Of a stretch of 64,000 nt of DNA, positions 20,921-35,144 are shown in pieces (position 1 is the first letter of the stretch; every line of letters starts with the position of its first letter). The notes under the pieces were generated by a model, which saw only the letters and a program-made list of their open reading frames with translations, had not been told where the DNA came from and searched no databases. The position numbers were made by a program, and so were the translations under genes. The stretch covers positions 303,229 through 367,228 of the forward strand of contig NW_019775462.1 of the NCBI RefSeq assembly GCF_001039355.2, read 5' to 3'. The stretch comes from Lingula anatina. Its lineage: Eukaryota > Brachiopoda > Lingulata > Lingulida > Lingulidae.

Positions 20921-23900
20921 TAATTAAGCTTCACAAATGTCTACCTCATGCCTCTCGTCCGTTATCTCTCAATTAAGATCTTGGAAATCCACAAAGAGAC
21001 TAGACCTCTGAGAATTCAATTGTTCTGGTATTGCAAGAAATATGGAGGGGCATTTACAACAGAAAAATAACTTAAAACAATTATTTTTCCATTAAACCAA
21101 ATCGTCGAATGTCGCAAGGACAATTGCTGCCAGATCCCAAAAAAGTAAACCGACACACGTGCGTGTAATGGATAAAGGTGAATTTTTTTATTAAACGAAA
21201 TGTTTTTATCAATTAGAGGACGAGAAGCAAAAGAAAAGCACATTATTCATGCTTTGTAGAACGCATAAATGTATCTGCATGCAATAACTCAAGATATTCA
21301 AAAGAAGACATTCATGTTAGGAATTGCGGCAGAATCATTCTCTCTGTTTCTCTCGTTCTTTCTCTTTTGCATGAATGATCGCATGGAAAGCAGACCCACT
21401 GATTTTAATCAATGAAGCAAAATTAACAGAGCTACATTTGATTTAAAGCATTCTGAAAAATTACAACATCAAGCACATTTGATATAATTGTATAAGTAAT
21501 ATTGAAGTATCGATATATCAATTGCAACACAGATGGGCTTTACATACTGTCGTCGCTTAAACTAGAAAGAAAAAGCCATTATCTTATCGGAATCCGTGGT
21601 CATTCGGGTTTTAACAGGCAACTCGAGTATGCATAAAGTGTAATGTGAGAAATGTTATTGAGGGTTGGTTTCATCTCCGCGGCAAGCAGTGACTGTTGAT
21701 TGCTGTTTCTTTTTGAATGCCACTGGTTGCACCCCACTCATTTTGATTCGAATCGATTTAATCAGAGTTAATTCCGTTCGGAATCGCCGATAAGGAGCTC
21801 CCAAAAAAAGGTCTTCGCACCGCATATACGAAGCGTGTACGTTGTCCAGCGACAGAACTTGTAATGCAAAACGTATTTATTGCAAGTGACAGTTATCTTG
21901 ATTTGGAAAAAAAAAGAGAATACAATCTCGGTGCAAAATGCTCCCTAGCCAGGTTTTTACAGAAAAACGCCGAGGAAGCAAGACGGTCTGGATTTATTCC
22001 TCACGTTGTAAAATAATGGAGGGCATAACGTTTGCCTCTGATATGCTGAGATAAATATATCTATATATTATATACATGTATGCATACATATTTTATTTAA
22101 AATTCATAACAATGCACCCTGTACTCAGAATTATTGCATTATGGGCTGATGAAAATGTATAGATACGGTTCTTATTTCAATTATTTTCAAGAAAAAGAAG
22201 TAATTTCTTAGCGGGAGAGGTTTGTTTACACTTGAGTGGTTTCCAATATTGAGGCGCGCGGGTTTAGTTTGAATAAAGGCATTGCAAGTCAGAATCAGAG
22301 AAAGGACAGTAAAGATAATTAGACAGAAGAGCTGTACGGAGAAAAGAGTCAGAACTGAGTCAGTCTCGTATGAATTCATGAACTGGATACCCGTACACAC
22401 ATTTTCAATCCCAGTAGACTTATCAATTTATTAGTACACGCTATTACTTGCGTTATTACTGTCACTACTTTTTGACAGTGATGTTCTCATTCATAATGAT
22501 ATACACATACATAATGATGTATCATACTTGCATTCTGATATATAACTGTAAAATGGTCGTCTAATAACGCCAGTTGGACCTATTCTCGGTCTGATTCTGG
22601 TGCTTTATGATTCGTGTTGTTAAAGATTTAGGTTCTGAGAATCTGCTGCACTTAACGACATCAATTTTTCAACGGATGCCTTAATCATTTGACAACCTGG
22701 TGTATTCCGAAAAAAACAGACGCCTACACAACGCATCTAGAAATAACAACGTAGGCTCCGCTTACAGCAATTATTTAGAAAGCCTTTCTGGAAGGTGAAA
22801 TATTTCATAAAGTATTGAAAAAGCACGAACTGCGTGCGTAGGCAACAATGAAGGTTTTTTAGAACTCGAGTTATTACACATTTTCATTTATCTATTCAGT
22901 TCTATCACAGTTCTATCAGGGTCCTGTTCCAAAAAAGTCGACTGATGCTCTGGGACTAAAATAGTTGCCTCCTGTCTCTCAGATGACTCGGCCGTACATT
23001 TCTTTTTGAGAAGACTGTTAAGTGCGTACCTGATCCCCAAGGACTTATTGGAATTGTCTTAATGGAGGTTTTTACTCTCAGTGGTGACAATGGCCCATTT
23101 AGGTGCGTCAAATTATGTCCACTTTTTGCTGGCCAATCATTTTTGAAAGCTCTTAGACAATATGGCAATGTGGACTTGGCTTTGTCGGCTATCCGACTTT
23201 AGCTTCCTATAAACTAAGTCCAAGAATTTAAGACATAATGTGAAAAAGCCCCTGGTTGACATTGACGCTGAAACCTACTTAAAAGCTTCTCAAGAGATAC
23301 TAAAACCTGTATGTATTCAAGTATGGTGATAAATGAAAGCCATACAAGGTCCAGGTACAGCTTAAGTCACCCTGCGAAGGAAATAGCTGTTTTTTACGAT
23401 GCCTACGCGAAATTGTATACAGGTTTCTTTTAATCAAAACGACTGTCAGTGTGGCGAATAAAAGCCATCAAAGTTTCGGATTATTATAACGAAGCAGATG
23501 ACTGTTAAATGTTTCAAATATGAAATTATTGCTATTAAGCTTGGACTGTTTCTGTTCAAACTAATTTTGTTTAAACTAAACAGAGGGTCACGGAGAATTC
23601 ACGGAGAATTACATAACGTACTACTTGAAAGTTGAATAATTATTTTACGGCCTCAAAGGTGCGTACTGTTATTCGTATCATGCACTTAGCGAAAATACAA
23701 ACGACCCATGTAAACTCTTTACGTAACTCGAAATAAGCGACCATAAATGAGCTGTTGTTGCCTTAGTATTGTACAAACTAATTACTTTTCTTGATTCGTA
23801 AACAAAATACCCTGTATGTCTACCTCTGTCACTGGGGGCTTGCTCAGTGATCGATGCAGTGATTCCAAGTATACATGTAGTACAAAGGCGTGGCGTACAT

Positions 23901-24329
23901 GGACGCTGCTCAAACATTGTGAACAGTGCGTGAACATGTACTTCTCATACTGGCGCTTGTAACTCTAATTCCTCTTTATACATTAGTTATGAGTTGAACG
24001 ATAATTGTCGTTTCACCATCTTAGACGAAATCCGCGTTTCATAAAGTTTCACCTAAAAGTTAACCGTCCTTATCGCATCTTCGTCTACTTTTTCTTGTTT
24101 TTTGGTTAATGTCCAATCTAAATCTATTTCGTAAAAGCAGCAATGTTAGGACATCTAGCATTATGTGGCACCAATCAATTAAGCATAACGGTCCCGTATT
24201 GATATATAGCGTGAGTACATATTTTTCAACTAACTTACATAAAGATGAAATGCAGTTTCTTTTACAGACCGAGTGGGGAGAATTTTCCAATTTCTCCTTT
24301 CCAAATTAAAACTCCCGTTTCTAGGACTG

Positions 24330-24476
24330 TACCCTCTGCCAGGGCCGCATATTGATTTTTCACTAGATATTAACAGATATGTCTCTGGTTAAATAGATGT
24401 CTTATCTCTACCCTCTACCAGGGCAGCAGTTATTATTCTGTGGATATTTTTGCTGAGGCCCTGGTTGAGGGTATTA
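24330..24476 (+). mobile_element. Short inverted-repeat element with TA ends
   Basis: The left end TACCCTCTGCCAGGGCC faces the right end GGCCCTGGTTGAGGGTA, an imperfect inverted repeat of about 17 bases. The outer TA on both sides fits a Tc1/mariner-type target. A third copy of the motif, TACCCTCTACCAGGGC, lies inside at about 24410. The nonamer AGGACTGTA occurs just outside both ends. There is no coding capacity. Confidence 0.6.
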
Positions 24477-24578
24477 GGACTGTAGGATCTAACTAAAATG
24501 TGTTGTTTAAAATTAACGAATCCAACCATCTAGTTAGTCCTTTATTCCAACCTGACACATTCTCATCCTTCTCAAGTC

Positions 24579-24680
24579 GACTCATAATGAAAACACCCCT
24601 TTTACATAAGAGAGAGTACTTTTAAGAAATTCGGTCCATTCTCGGGTAGTCGAATAAAGGCCCCATTTTCATATACTTAC
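24579..24680 (+). repeat. Diverged dispersed repeat, copy 2
   Basis: Counterpart of 20811-20920 in the same orientation, about 3.8 kb away. It ends near a CCCCATTTT matching GCGCCATTTT in the other copy. Confidence 0.75.
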
Positions 24681-27009
24681 GGTCAAATCCGGGGATTGTT
24701 TATTCCGCGCTTAGAACTCATTATAATGCGAATTACACATTTATCTACGAGAGTATCATTTTAGAGCTTGGATTGAGAGTGCACCAAGTTTTTTGGTGTT
24801 GAGTTTTTGTTTAAAGCGCAACGTTGCCTCCGTTTGGTCATGTTTGATGTGTCTATTTCCATGCCTGTTTATCTATAACTGTTTTTAACCAATTCATCTT
24901 GCAATAAAAGAATTGAAAAATCTCGGTTTTTAAAAAGAGATGCGTGTGATCATTTGGACTGTTATTGTAATATTCTGTGTGTATTTTTTCGTAATGTTTG
25001 CACTTTGTAAGAGGTATGAATCTGATGAAAAAACAAGGATCTGATAAGTAATTCTAATAATAATGATAATATAGTAATGATAAGTATATTGCAATAAATC
25101 AGTATGATAAAAGTTATAAAGCTAGCACAGAATGCGTAAATAATATACTTTTAAGTATTAAATATGTGAACAATCAAGTGAATGCTACTTTTGCATAGTG
25201 TGTGATATGTAAATTCTACTATGAGGATGTCATAACAGAATTTAACAGAATGCAATATTCTAAATAATCTTGGGTCATTTGACTTATTACTTAGTTAATT
25301 ACCCATATGTCTGTACAGTTCTTGTCTGCTGCATAACACAATGAAATCTGTTATCGCCAATTAACCATGTAACGTCACTGGATATGAAATAGTTAGTAGA
25401 CTTTCCCCTGACAGCTACAGCAAGACAAATGATTTATTACTACGCCGACACATTTACAATTTACATTACCAGGAGATGACATCTATAGCTACACTGATTA
25501 TATTGCAAGGATGATTTGTTACGCCCCCTTACCGCCTTGGAGATGCATCGGCTTGTCACAACCAGCGCATTCTCCATTTGTCTAATCTATCGCATTCTTT
25601 GGTACATTCACCTCGTATGTGCTCCACACCACAATGAAAAAAATTAATCCCGATTATTGCTATAAAGTTTAAGGGCAAGGTTTGGTCTACTGCCCTTCAG
25701 TATAAATCCACAGTATCCATTTCACTGAAGTATGTCCTGTTCTGTTTTATTATATATTTCATTTATTCCTGGCTTATTGTAGAACAAATAGACTAAAATT
25801 TTGGTCTTAAAGTTAATTTCATCTGTTGGAATTAAATACCAATTTGAAACCGGCCCCTGGGCTCGTTCAGCCTCAGTTCACTTTGACAACTATCACAAAT
25901 AAGATCCCTAAGATCACTAAGCCTAATGTGTTGTTTTCAACCACACATTAGGAATACCTGTAACTTCACAGGGCAACTTTGCCAATTATCGTGTCAACTA
26001 TTTTTAGTTCGTTGACGTAATTTTTGTAGTAATGGATAGGGGCCGATTCACAAGAACGTAATGAGTAGCTGTTAGGTTGATGTTAAAGTAATTAGTTGAG
26101 ACAGTGCCAACACTCCATGGATACTGTATATACATTAATATTTGTCTCTACTTACATTACTCACCTTATGAAATATTCATAACTGACGGAAATCCTAGAA
26201 AGTAAACAATCTTTTTGTACGTAGGAAAATAACAATGTAAAACACAACAAAACATTACGCTATCGTCACAATAATAACAATAATTCAATCGCTGAAAAAA
26301 GAGGTTGTGTCATCACAAAATATGCATGCTAAAATTATAACAGTTCTCTTAAACGGGAATCCCACCTTTTTAGTGACAAGCAACCAAAAGTATTGCTTGC
26401 TTCACTTGCGGTTAAAATTCCCACCAGCGTGAGAGTCGATGAGGTATTCGGAAATGCTATGGCGGGTGACTAATGTAATTTATAGTCAAAAATAGTACGA
26501 GTCTATTTGTTACCCCTGCATTAACATGGGAGAGTAAGTGATTAACATTCTGGTGGTATCCTTGTTTTTAATATTTTCTATTCGGGAATACCATCTAATA
26601 CCACTGTGTAGAAAACGAGATACGCTTCCTCTTTATATTGCTTCGTGAAAACTTTCATTTCTGTTAAGATGTATATATTCAATGGTAGATGTTCAGTTTA
26701 TATGCGCAATCACGAAAAATGCAAACTATTGTATTTTTCTAGTCTGTCTGCACCTACAAGATAGGGTAAACAAACCGATATTTAGAAAACATCATGGATT
26801 AGTAGTACATAATACTATAGATATAGCCTTGTTGACGAATAAGAGTTGTCAGTCTAAGATGGTTTACGTGTACGTCATTCTTGTTTTGTATGACGTAGTA
26901 GAATAAAAGGGCACATGTACTGGTATGTCCCCAAGCGGTAAACGTCAGGTGTCCAGGTAAATTTTCAAATTTCTAAATTAAGCTTTTTCTTAAATCAGCA
27001 TCAAGCTAG

Positions 27010-27010
<1 letters not shown>

Positions 27011-27043
<33 letters not shown>
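27011..27043 (+). repeat. CT microsatellite
   Basis: Pure CT run of 33 bases. Confidence 0.97.
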
Positions 27044-27046
<3 letters not shown>

Positions 27047-28184
27047 CATACAATGGCGAAATGCATTATTTGTTATCTGTTTGACCCAGTAAAAAATGAC
27101 AAAAACATCTTTGTCCAATACAAACATAATCAAATTTATAAAGTGACTATGACCGGGCCGACATATACAGCGTAGTCCCTAATATAAGTTCCAGTCTAGA
27201 TTAATAAGATTTTATCAATGGAACTTAATAGGAGTTTTAAGCCCACTGCGTTCCGTTGTTTACACGGTCGAAAGTAGTCTTAATTGACTTTAACACGAAC
27301 CGCAACTACGCACCATGGAATTTCCTCTTCTCACCGAAAAAATGATATACTTGAGTGCTTTTAAATGAAAATTACTTTTGATAAGTTAATCGATATATAT
27401 GAAACTAAATCTAATGACAGGTGGGTCTATTGAAAGATTGTACATGTAATGCACGGGTACTTGCTTGTGACTGGTTATTTTAAAAATATGTCACGATCCC
27501 GTTTTCTGTCATTTTCCATTCACATTTTTATGTCTTGTGCCTTTGTATATGATGCACCTTCAATTTGCTACATGTACCACCAGTACGTTATAATATCACC
27601 AAGTAAAAACACGATTTTACTGGTTGCTTTGATAAAGTCGTGCAAATACAGTGGATTCGCACGCGCGCATACTCGCATCTCTAAGTGCTGGCATATACTC
27701 CAACGCTCACGTTCTTGCACGCGCTCGCAGATAAGTTTCATTCCAAAACTAATCAATTTAAATCATTCACAGACAATTCTGTCCCGTTACGTGCCGGTCA
27801 GATAAGGACTGGACATATTGAATGAACTTCTAACCGTTATCAGATCCGTCATCAAACTCGTCCTGATTACCGTAGTAGTAGTCCCTTATTTTATTCACTG
27901 TTGTCACGCCACAGTTTTTATACATCTTCATATATACCACACCTGAATGTAAATAAGTGTGTAAGCGGTGAGGGATCGGACCAATAGAGCGGCGATTTAA
28001 TTCTAAACGATTACTAAACTTCACAGTGGTCAGTGACACGGAAGACAGAGGCACGTGCAAGAAGAGGAATATACAGTACGAAGCTAGACCTTGATACCTG
28101 AATAAGCTATATACAGTGCACTAGCATATAGGCACCGGTATATGTTACTGTCGATCGGTACTGTTTTAAGTGAATACAGCCAAA

Positions 28185-28555
28185 ATGGACCGGATAAAAC
28201 AATTAAAAAGAGGATTAATGAAAAGAGCCGCCGTGTATTTTGGCAGCACGGACAATGTGACTGTTGTTGACTCCCAAATGTCGCCGAATAAGGTAAACAT
28301 ACGAGTGAAGCCGGTAAGAGTCTCAAGACGCCGTAGTCAGAGTCAGTTTGGTCGACGACCGTCGTTTAAGGTGGCCTTAAAGACGCTCGGTAGAGCCAGG
28401 GAGAGCATGACAGTCGTGTTAAGGGGATACAGAAAGCTGTCAGCTCCTCAGCACAGAGACTGGAAGTCTGAACAAAATCTCCTATGTTCGAGTGACGATG
28501 ATGACAGTGATGAGGAGACATGTACAAATACCGGCTTTGACAGTGAAGATTTCTG
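28185..28555 (+). CDS. Candidate first coding exon B, basic protein with acidic tail
   Basis: The ATG context CCAAAATGG is strong, and an in-frame TAA lies 18 bases upstream. The exon is open for 123 codons plus two bases and ends at CTG|GTGAGT. The product begins MDRIKQLKRGLMKRA. A very basic middle contains RRRSQSQFGRRPSF, with RRPS-type basophilic kinase sites. The C-terminal end is acidic, with SSDDDDSDEE followed by GFDSEDF, the form of CK2 sites. No membrane segment or known domain is recognised. An open frame of this length with balanced composition is unlikely by chance here. A second GTAAGA at 28313 could act as an earlier donor. Like candidates A and C it ends in phase 2. Confidence 0.65.
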
Positions 28556-28575
28556 GTGAGTTTTTAAAAGTTTTG

Positions 28576-28577
<2 letters not shown>

Positions 28578-28618
<41 letters not shown>
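28578..28618 (+). repeat. GA microsatellite just after exon B
   Basis: GA run starting about 20 bases after the donor of candidate exon B. An open frame across it is an artefact. Confidence 0.97.
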
Positions 28619-28621
<3 letters not shown>

Positions 28622-28974
28622 AGTCATTATTAAAAGTTACACAGACATATACTTGTAGTACTTATAACACATCAGTCTATTTATAGCCCAACTTAACGCA
28701 TGGTATCATGGCAATGTAACTGCATGAATACGAAGTACATAGTCAGTTCACCGATCAAGTAAAAACAAACAATAAAGGTTGACACGTACTGTAAATTTTA
28801 CTGCACCAGTATCTTCACACGAGCAAACGACTTATAGTCAAAAACTTGACACATGTAATATCACAATGACCCGTTTTGTATTGCTTGTTTACATGCATTG
28901 CGTATGACACGCACGTGTGACAGACCTCCCATGATAATGGTACACAAAAGGGTCATAACTGATAAGCTACAATA

Positions 28975-28977
<3 letters not shown>

Positions 28978-29009
<32 letters not shown>
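28978..29009 (+). repeat. TA microsatellite
   Basis: Uninterrupted run of 32 bases. Confidence 0.97.
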
Positions 29010-29012
<3 letters not shown>

Positions 29013-31596
29013 GGAAATTATAAAAAAAGCACGCTCGTCCTAAGCATCTTAGAATGAGTGAAGCATGCAATTATGACTAATCCCGCCGATTGTGCACAGT
29101 CTAAACTTCGTCATATATATTTAACTGGTAGTTTCTGCACTCATTCTCTGCTCGCATCAGTTGCCTGTGCCTAAATCTTCACCTGTGTTTCTGATAATAT
29201 CGAATCTTCTTCAGATTACATTTCTTATAGTGGCCTTGAACAACTATTAAGTGTATAAAAACATGTATAGTTATCAATAGAATGGCGTACAGGTAACAGC
29301 GGACGATATTGGTACTTGTACAGTACTGGCAAAAAAAGAGCTTATAATTCTATCGAAGTTACAAGCTGGGTGGAATTTTCAGCACACACACACGTACTAT
29401 CATCGTTCATTATACGTAAATTAAAATAGTGGATTCATTTATGTATTTTCATTGCATTATTTCAATATAACAGTTGTTGTAAGCTATTGTTATATTTACA
29501 AAATCTAGCCTTTAACCGATTTCCATCAAATATCAACAGATTTTAAAGCCAATGCGCGTCTAACACAAGTATTAAGGTCCCACGGAGAGACATTTATTGG
29601 TCTCCCACAATGAGGCCATTCAGTGTAGGCTCATAAAGCATGAAAAGTGCATCGCTCTCAACCATACTAGTACCTGTAAGTTGAGCAGGAGAGTCCCGTA
29701 TAAAGATTGTACACTCGATTCCATGATAGTATGACATTTCTGATACAATATTTGGACCACGTATGGAAATTACTGTACTTTAATTAATGTTTATTTTACT
29801 GTCAGTAGGATGTATTTTCCTCCCTTTTTTAAAATTCAGTGACAAGCAAACTAAAGTTGGCCAAAAACAATTAACTGCTCTATACAGAAGATTATCATAA
29901 TTTTAAAACGTTATACCGTGTACCTGTGGGAGATAAATCAAAGAACAAAAGCAGTGATTGAATTTTCAAAGTTAGTAAAACGTTTCCACAGCTGGACGGT
30001 TTGCATTTGTGACAGTAACGTTTGTCCCTTTTTGGGGTTAGACGACGAATAATTTTGTTTATTATTCATAGTTCAGGAGAGTGAAACTTTGATAAAAACT
30101 TCTTCTTAAAGGACCCTAAAATAATCAAACATAGTTTATACTTTGTGCACTCAATATTTTTGAGAGCATGCCTGTGACCTTATTTGCACCTCTATGTTGG
30201 TTTTAGGTGAGAGCAATCGTCTCATTTGGGAATGAGCCCTAAATTTGTTAAATGCTTAGGGTCCCTGATTCGCTGTCACTATGTTTTCTTGTTTAAACTC
30301 ATTTTGAAGTTGAGAATCCCCTGCACAGTTTGAGGTTAACAGTCATGCTAGTAATTGCGATAGGCGTTCATTTAGAAAAGGAATTCTCATCTCCCAGCTG
30401 TCTCAACTAACGCATCGAAGAAGACGCAGAATCGTTCATGTATGGCTAATTACTTTTATAATGTATGGTTGCATAATATTGTCCATTCAGATTTCATCAC
30501 CCGTACAGTTGGCACGAAAAGCAATTGTATATTCTTTTCTGTATTTGTTTCGGTGATGCATGTTGCGAGTTGTTAATAACTAATTTTTCTTTTTGGTGTT
30601 ACGCTGTGTGTCTTTTGATCAGTATTTTGTGACCGCGTAGACGCAATGCATACAAGGTTGAACTCAGGTGGAAACGTTTGTCTCTGAATGCATCTGTCAT
30701 TTAAGGCTGAATGGCACGGGTAAACGGAAAATTACCCCTGAGTCGAATATTTTAACGCAGTTCGTTTAAGATGATGTTGGCCTTTATGGAGGTAGGCACC
30801 ATAATTTTTCATTAGGAGTTTTGATTTCCGAGGCTTCTGCTTGGCTAGGCAGCTTATTAATAACACTTCGTCGGGCAACGATGAAGACTGATGGGGATTT
30901 ATAGCGGCAATAAATAATGTGCCAAGTTTGCTTGGTCTTAGGAAAAAAATAACAAAGTCTCTCTTTGTGCAAAATCCTTATAATAAATACTTTTTTAATG
31001 TTTGTTCATAGCTGACCGAGTACATTCTTGACATTTGGCACTTTCTATGTGACATTTTAAGAATTTAGAAAAATAAAAATGTTAAATCAACATCTTGCTT
31101 TAGAACGTGGTGCTGAGCTCTGTTCTCGAGAATTATTGAGAGATATCATTCAACTGTCTGTGTTAAGAATATTCTTTGTAAGTACCAATGTGAAAAGAGG
31201 CTTTGCCGCATCCATTCTTTCATTTTTTCACGTTCTCCCTACAACCCGATACGACTTCAATCTAATGGTTCCAGGGTACAAAAGAATAATGTTTTTCTAG
31301 ATATTAACTAAGACGAAACTCTATACCCCTTGGCGAATAAGAGCTGTTTTCTTGGCCTGATTGATCGGGTGCTTAAAGTGCTGGAGCTCATTTGACTGGA
31401 GGTAAATGGGGTGATCTGTAATCTTAGTCGCTAGGTGTGAAAAGTAAATTGATATTGTTCTTGGTTCCTCTTCAAACTGGCCAATGCCCTAGTGTTTTTA
31501 TGTTAGTATTTGCTTGAAAATCAACCGAAGAAGACAAAACGGATGATAGTCTATCTGTATCAGACTGGCAACATGTTGTCTGGATCATAAGAGAAT

Positions 31597-31657
31597 AGAT
31601 AACCAATTAATTTCACCTCTGTCTTATAGATAAGCAATTAATTTCACATCTGACTTA
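31597..31657 (+). repeat. 31-bp tandem pair
   Basis: Two adjacent units share AGATAA, CAATTAATTTCAC and TCTG, with a few substitutions. Confidence 0.85.
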
Positions 31658-34600
31658 GCATAAATGTAAACAAATATATCCGATTTTACCTTTTTGTTCT
31701 TAAAAAAGATAGGCACATCTTTGAAGACATATCGTGTTTCAAAATTTTGTGAGTATTTTGCATACCAAGTGGTAAGCGAACATGCGAAAGTCGAAACTCT
31801 AACAAGAATTTGCGAAGCCGCAATAACACGTTTGCTTGCTCGTAAGTCGTCTCGTTATCTTTGGAGGCACTGAATAGAATATTGAGTATGTTGCTTCGTG
31901 GTGTTAGTTCGATCGCACTTTTGAGAGTTCCATCTTACACGTTTTTACCACCCAACATATAGGCCTTATATAAGGCTCCTTTATACAATTAAGTAAATGT
32001 AATAAATGCATATAAAACAATATAATACATATAGGTGCCAGAACACATACCCTAAATTTTAATAGATAATCTGTGCGTTAACAGCACTAGCAATTGAAAT
32101 CAAGACTCGTCCCTGCCAGTGGCATGTGTATAGAAGGAGATGCCTGTTTTTCAATTATTATTTTTGAGATATAATCTTTAAAGTTTACTTTTATTTTCAT
32201 TCTGGAACGGCCACCCTTGTGTGGTTTGGCATTTTGAAGCATTTAGGTAAACGTTGGGTTAACGTAGTGGCTTGCAAGAGCTGCTACGCCATGGTCATCT
32301 GGTTCCAGTGCACATTATAGACATAAATACTGATCATTTTGAAATAATAACTTAACATAGTAATTGCTTTAAAGCTACTTCTATGGCGGTGTAAATAACA
32401 AAATCAATTGTGATTTATGTTAAATGCAATTTCTCATTTTCATTTACAAGCTCAGAAAATCAAAATGTTAGATAGATGTAAAACGTGCTCATGTTCTTTA
32501 AAAAGCTATCCCTTAATATCTGAAAGGTGGATTTGTGTTTTGAATTTTGGATTTCAACGAAACTGAGTGACGAAATAACAAAAATCAACACTGATTTTTT
32601 TGAAGAATTAGAGCAAATAACTAAAGTGTCTTATTTAATTTAGCTGAGATATTACATAAACACAATGTCAACATAACAGGGTTGTTGTTGACAGGAAATC
32701 ACGCAGTCAAGCAGGTCAAGTCAAGTGTACATTGTATTATTAGTAAACCGACACCTTGTTCTACTTTTGAATATTCTGTCAGTAGTGATCTTTAATAACA
32801 AGTCGATATGTCAATTATTATATTCTTTGCAATATTTTTGGAGTTTTTTTGATCCGTTCCCAGCTTCTATTTTTTTAAATGTAATGTCTCCGCGGGTGTC
32901 TTCAAGAAACGTGCAGTAAAGGTAAATGTGTACTTGTTTTTTTAATGATGCAGTTTTAAATTACATAAGTAGAAGGCTAATACTAAAATGGCTAATGTAA
33001 CGAAGTCGACATGTTTGAACTCTTTAATGTTTTAACTGATTAATTTCTGAAATAAAATTGGCTTATGTCGCAAAAGAGAGTAACAAACACACTCCACTGA
33101 ATGATTAATCAGTTTCTGAAACATAATTGGGAAAGATTCCAAGTCCGCTATCAAAATATACAACATCTTAATGCTTGGTGATACCGTGTTTGCCGATGGG
33201 GATTTGTATTTCGTCACATGTCAACTTCGGGTCATTCTGTCTTCTTTATTTCATTTGGTCACATCGACACTGCTCACGGAAAATTTCAGCATGAGTCTGA
33301 TATAATTAGTTCCTCGAACGATTGTCATTGGATCCTCTCGGAAGCACTACGGGCACAATGTAGCTTCAAGATCTTTCTAATCAGTTTCTTATTTCCTGCA
33401 CCAGCTAAAATTGCAGCGCAGACCCAGACTTTAAAATGCACGTATGTCGATGAAAGGCTTTCTTTCAGATACGATATTGAGAGCTGCATCCGCTTGTAAA
33501 AAGTATATTTTTGCAATCTTCAGATGGTGGTACGTTTATATTAATTGCGTTACAGGAAGTATGGACCATATGATAAATTCCAAATGATTATTTCAATCTA
33601 TATGAGTTGTATGAATGCATATAAAAGCTTACGGTACAAAGAATCTCAGATGATTTGTGTGTGTGATATGTAACCATCAGATCATAAGGAATCATACAAA
33701 GAATGTCAAACATATAAAGCTACGTAGATGAATATTTTGCTTAAACCACAATTTTAATGCCTTATAATTAAGTCAGGTGTCAAGTAAATGAAATAGCCCT
33801 ATAACTGCATGGTTATCTTGACATCGTGTTTACGTTTGGCCTTGAAATCAGTGTGGAAATATGAGATGTTGTTCAGCCAATTACAGTTACATGACTCGGT
33901 TTTGATCAAGTTGTACCTTAATCTGGGTTTTCAACTTTGGCCAATTTCAGAAATATGTTTTGCTCATGTAATCTAGTTTTACCCAAAGCCTAATTTGGAC
34001 TAGAACAAAGCTAATAATTGGACTAGTTTCACATGCACGGTTCGGTTTTGATCTCGGTTTACCCTATTTTTGGTTCAGACTATAATAAAACCAAATCAAG
34101 TTGATCTAAGTAATTGCTTTGCTTATCATTCCACATCGCTGGTACGCAATGTAGGCCTATGTTTCATGAAGTCTGGATCAAACAGAACTGCGTTTGCGGT
34201 TAACCTTTTTTCTCCTTAATCCCATACGCTAGGATAATACTTTATTTTCAGACATGTGTATTGGATTTATCTGCATGTGCAAAAAATGACATAACATGTT
34301 CTGCTTGACTTTGTCTTGCAGCCTCTCCCGTAGATTTTTAGATAGGCGCACAATACTCTCTAAACGAACACCTTATCGATGTACCTTTTCAATTCGAAAC
34401 CTAGGCAAAATTCTATCTGCCAAATTATTTTATGTTATATAAAGAGTTTGTTAATTTTTTTCTCTTGATTTACAGAAAACAGTTTTTCTGCTACTGGGAA
34501 TTGTGTTTATTGTATCATCATGAATTGTTAGATGCAATGCGGTTTATATAATGAATGCATGTTCTAGACAAGAAATAGTATGGGAACTATCGAAGCAAAA

Positions 34601-35144
34601 AAAAATCGTTGTAAATGTCATGAAGGGAAGCTGATTCCATTGTTTGCGTGAGTCTATATTGGATGCTAAGAAGCCCAGCTTTGCTGCAGCTATACATTTA
34701 TAGCTTTTGGTGTAATGTGACGCCATTTAAAACATTGGTAAAAGACATGCTTTGTGCGCCAGGCCTTTATATAGCAAATGTGTTTTTTGTGGAAATTCCA
34801 GGAATTTGCCCAAGGTTTGTTCTATTTAAAACCCTTGAGAAAAGTACGATATACACACCCATTTCGAGTATACAAAATGCATTTTAGTAAGGCTCACAAC
34901 ATGTGGTATTGTCCACACGGGTAGCCTGCAGTTAATTTTTATCAATGACCATCTTGATATCATGATAAATGACGCTAAAATGACCACTTATTGGCAAAAT
35001 AAAGTGTCTTTAGTAGCAAAAGTACATTAAAATACAGATAAATTTATCAAAATGTATATCTTTTTAACTTGCTTATCTTTATATTTGATGTTTTTCAACA
35101 TGCGAAACAAAATATTGTTTGTTTTGAATCCAGAAATTGGTGGC

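Larger units (their letters stand above)
14347..28184. other. Intron or intergenic stretch, repeats only
   Basis: No convincing exon is seen on either strand. It contains microsatellites (15153, 16045, 17115, 20361, 27011), a 17-bp triple repeat (20679), a diverged repeat pair (20811 and 24579) and a TA-flanked inverted-repeat element (24330). An 80-codon minus-strand ORF (16726-16484) and other ORFs of similar length are within chance expectation. Confidence 0.5.
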
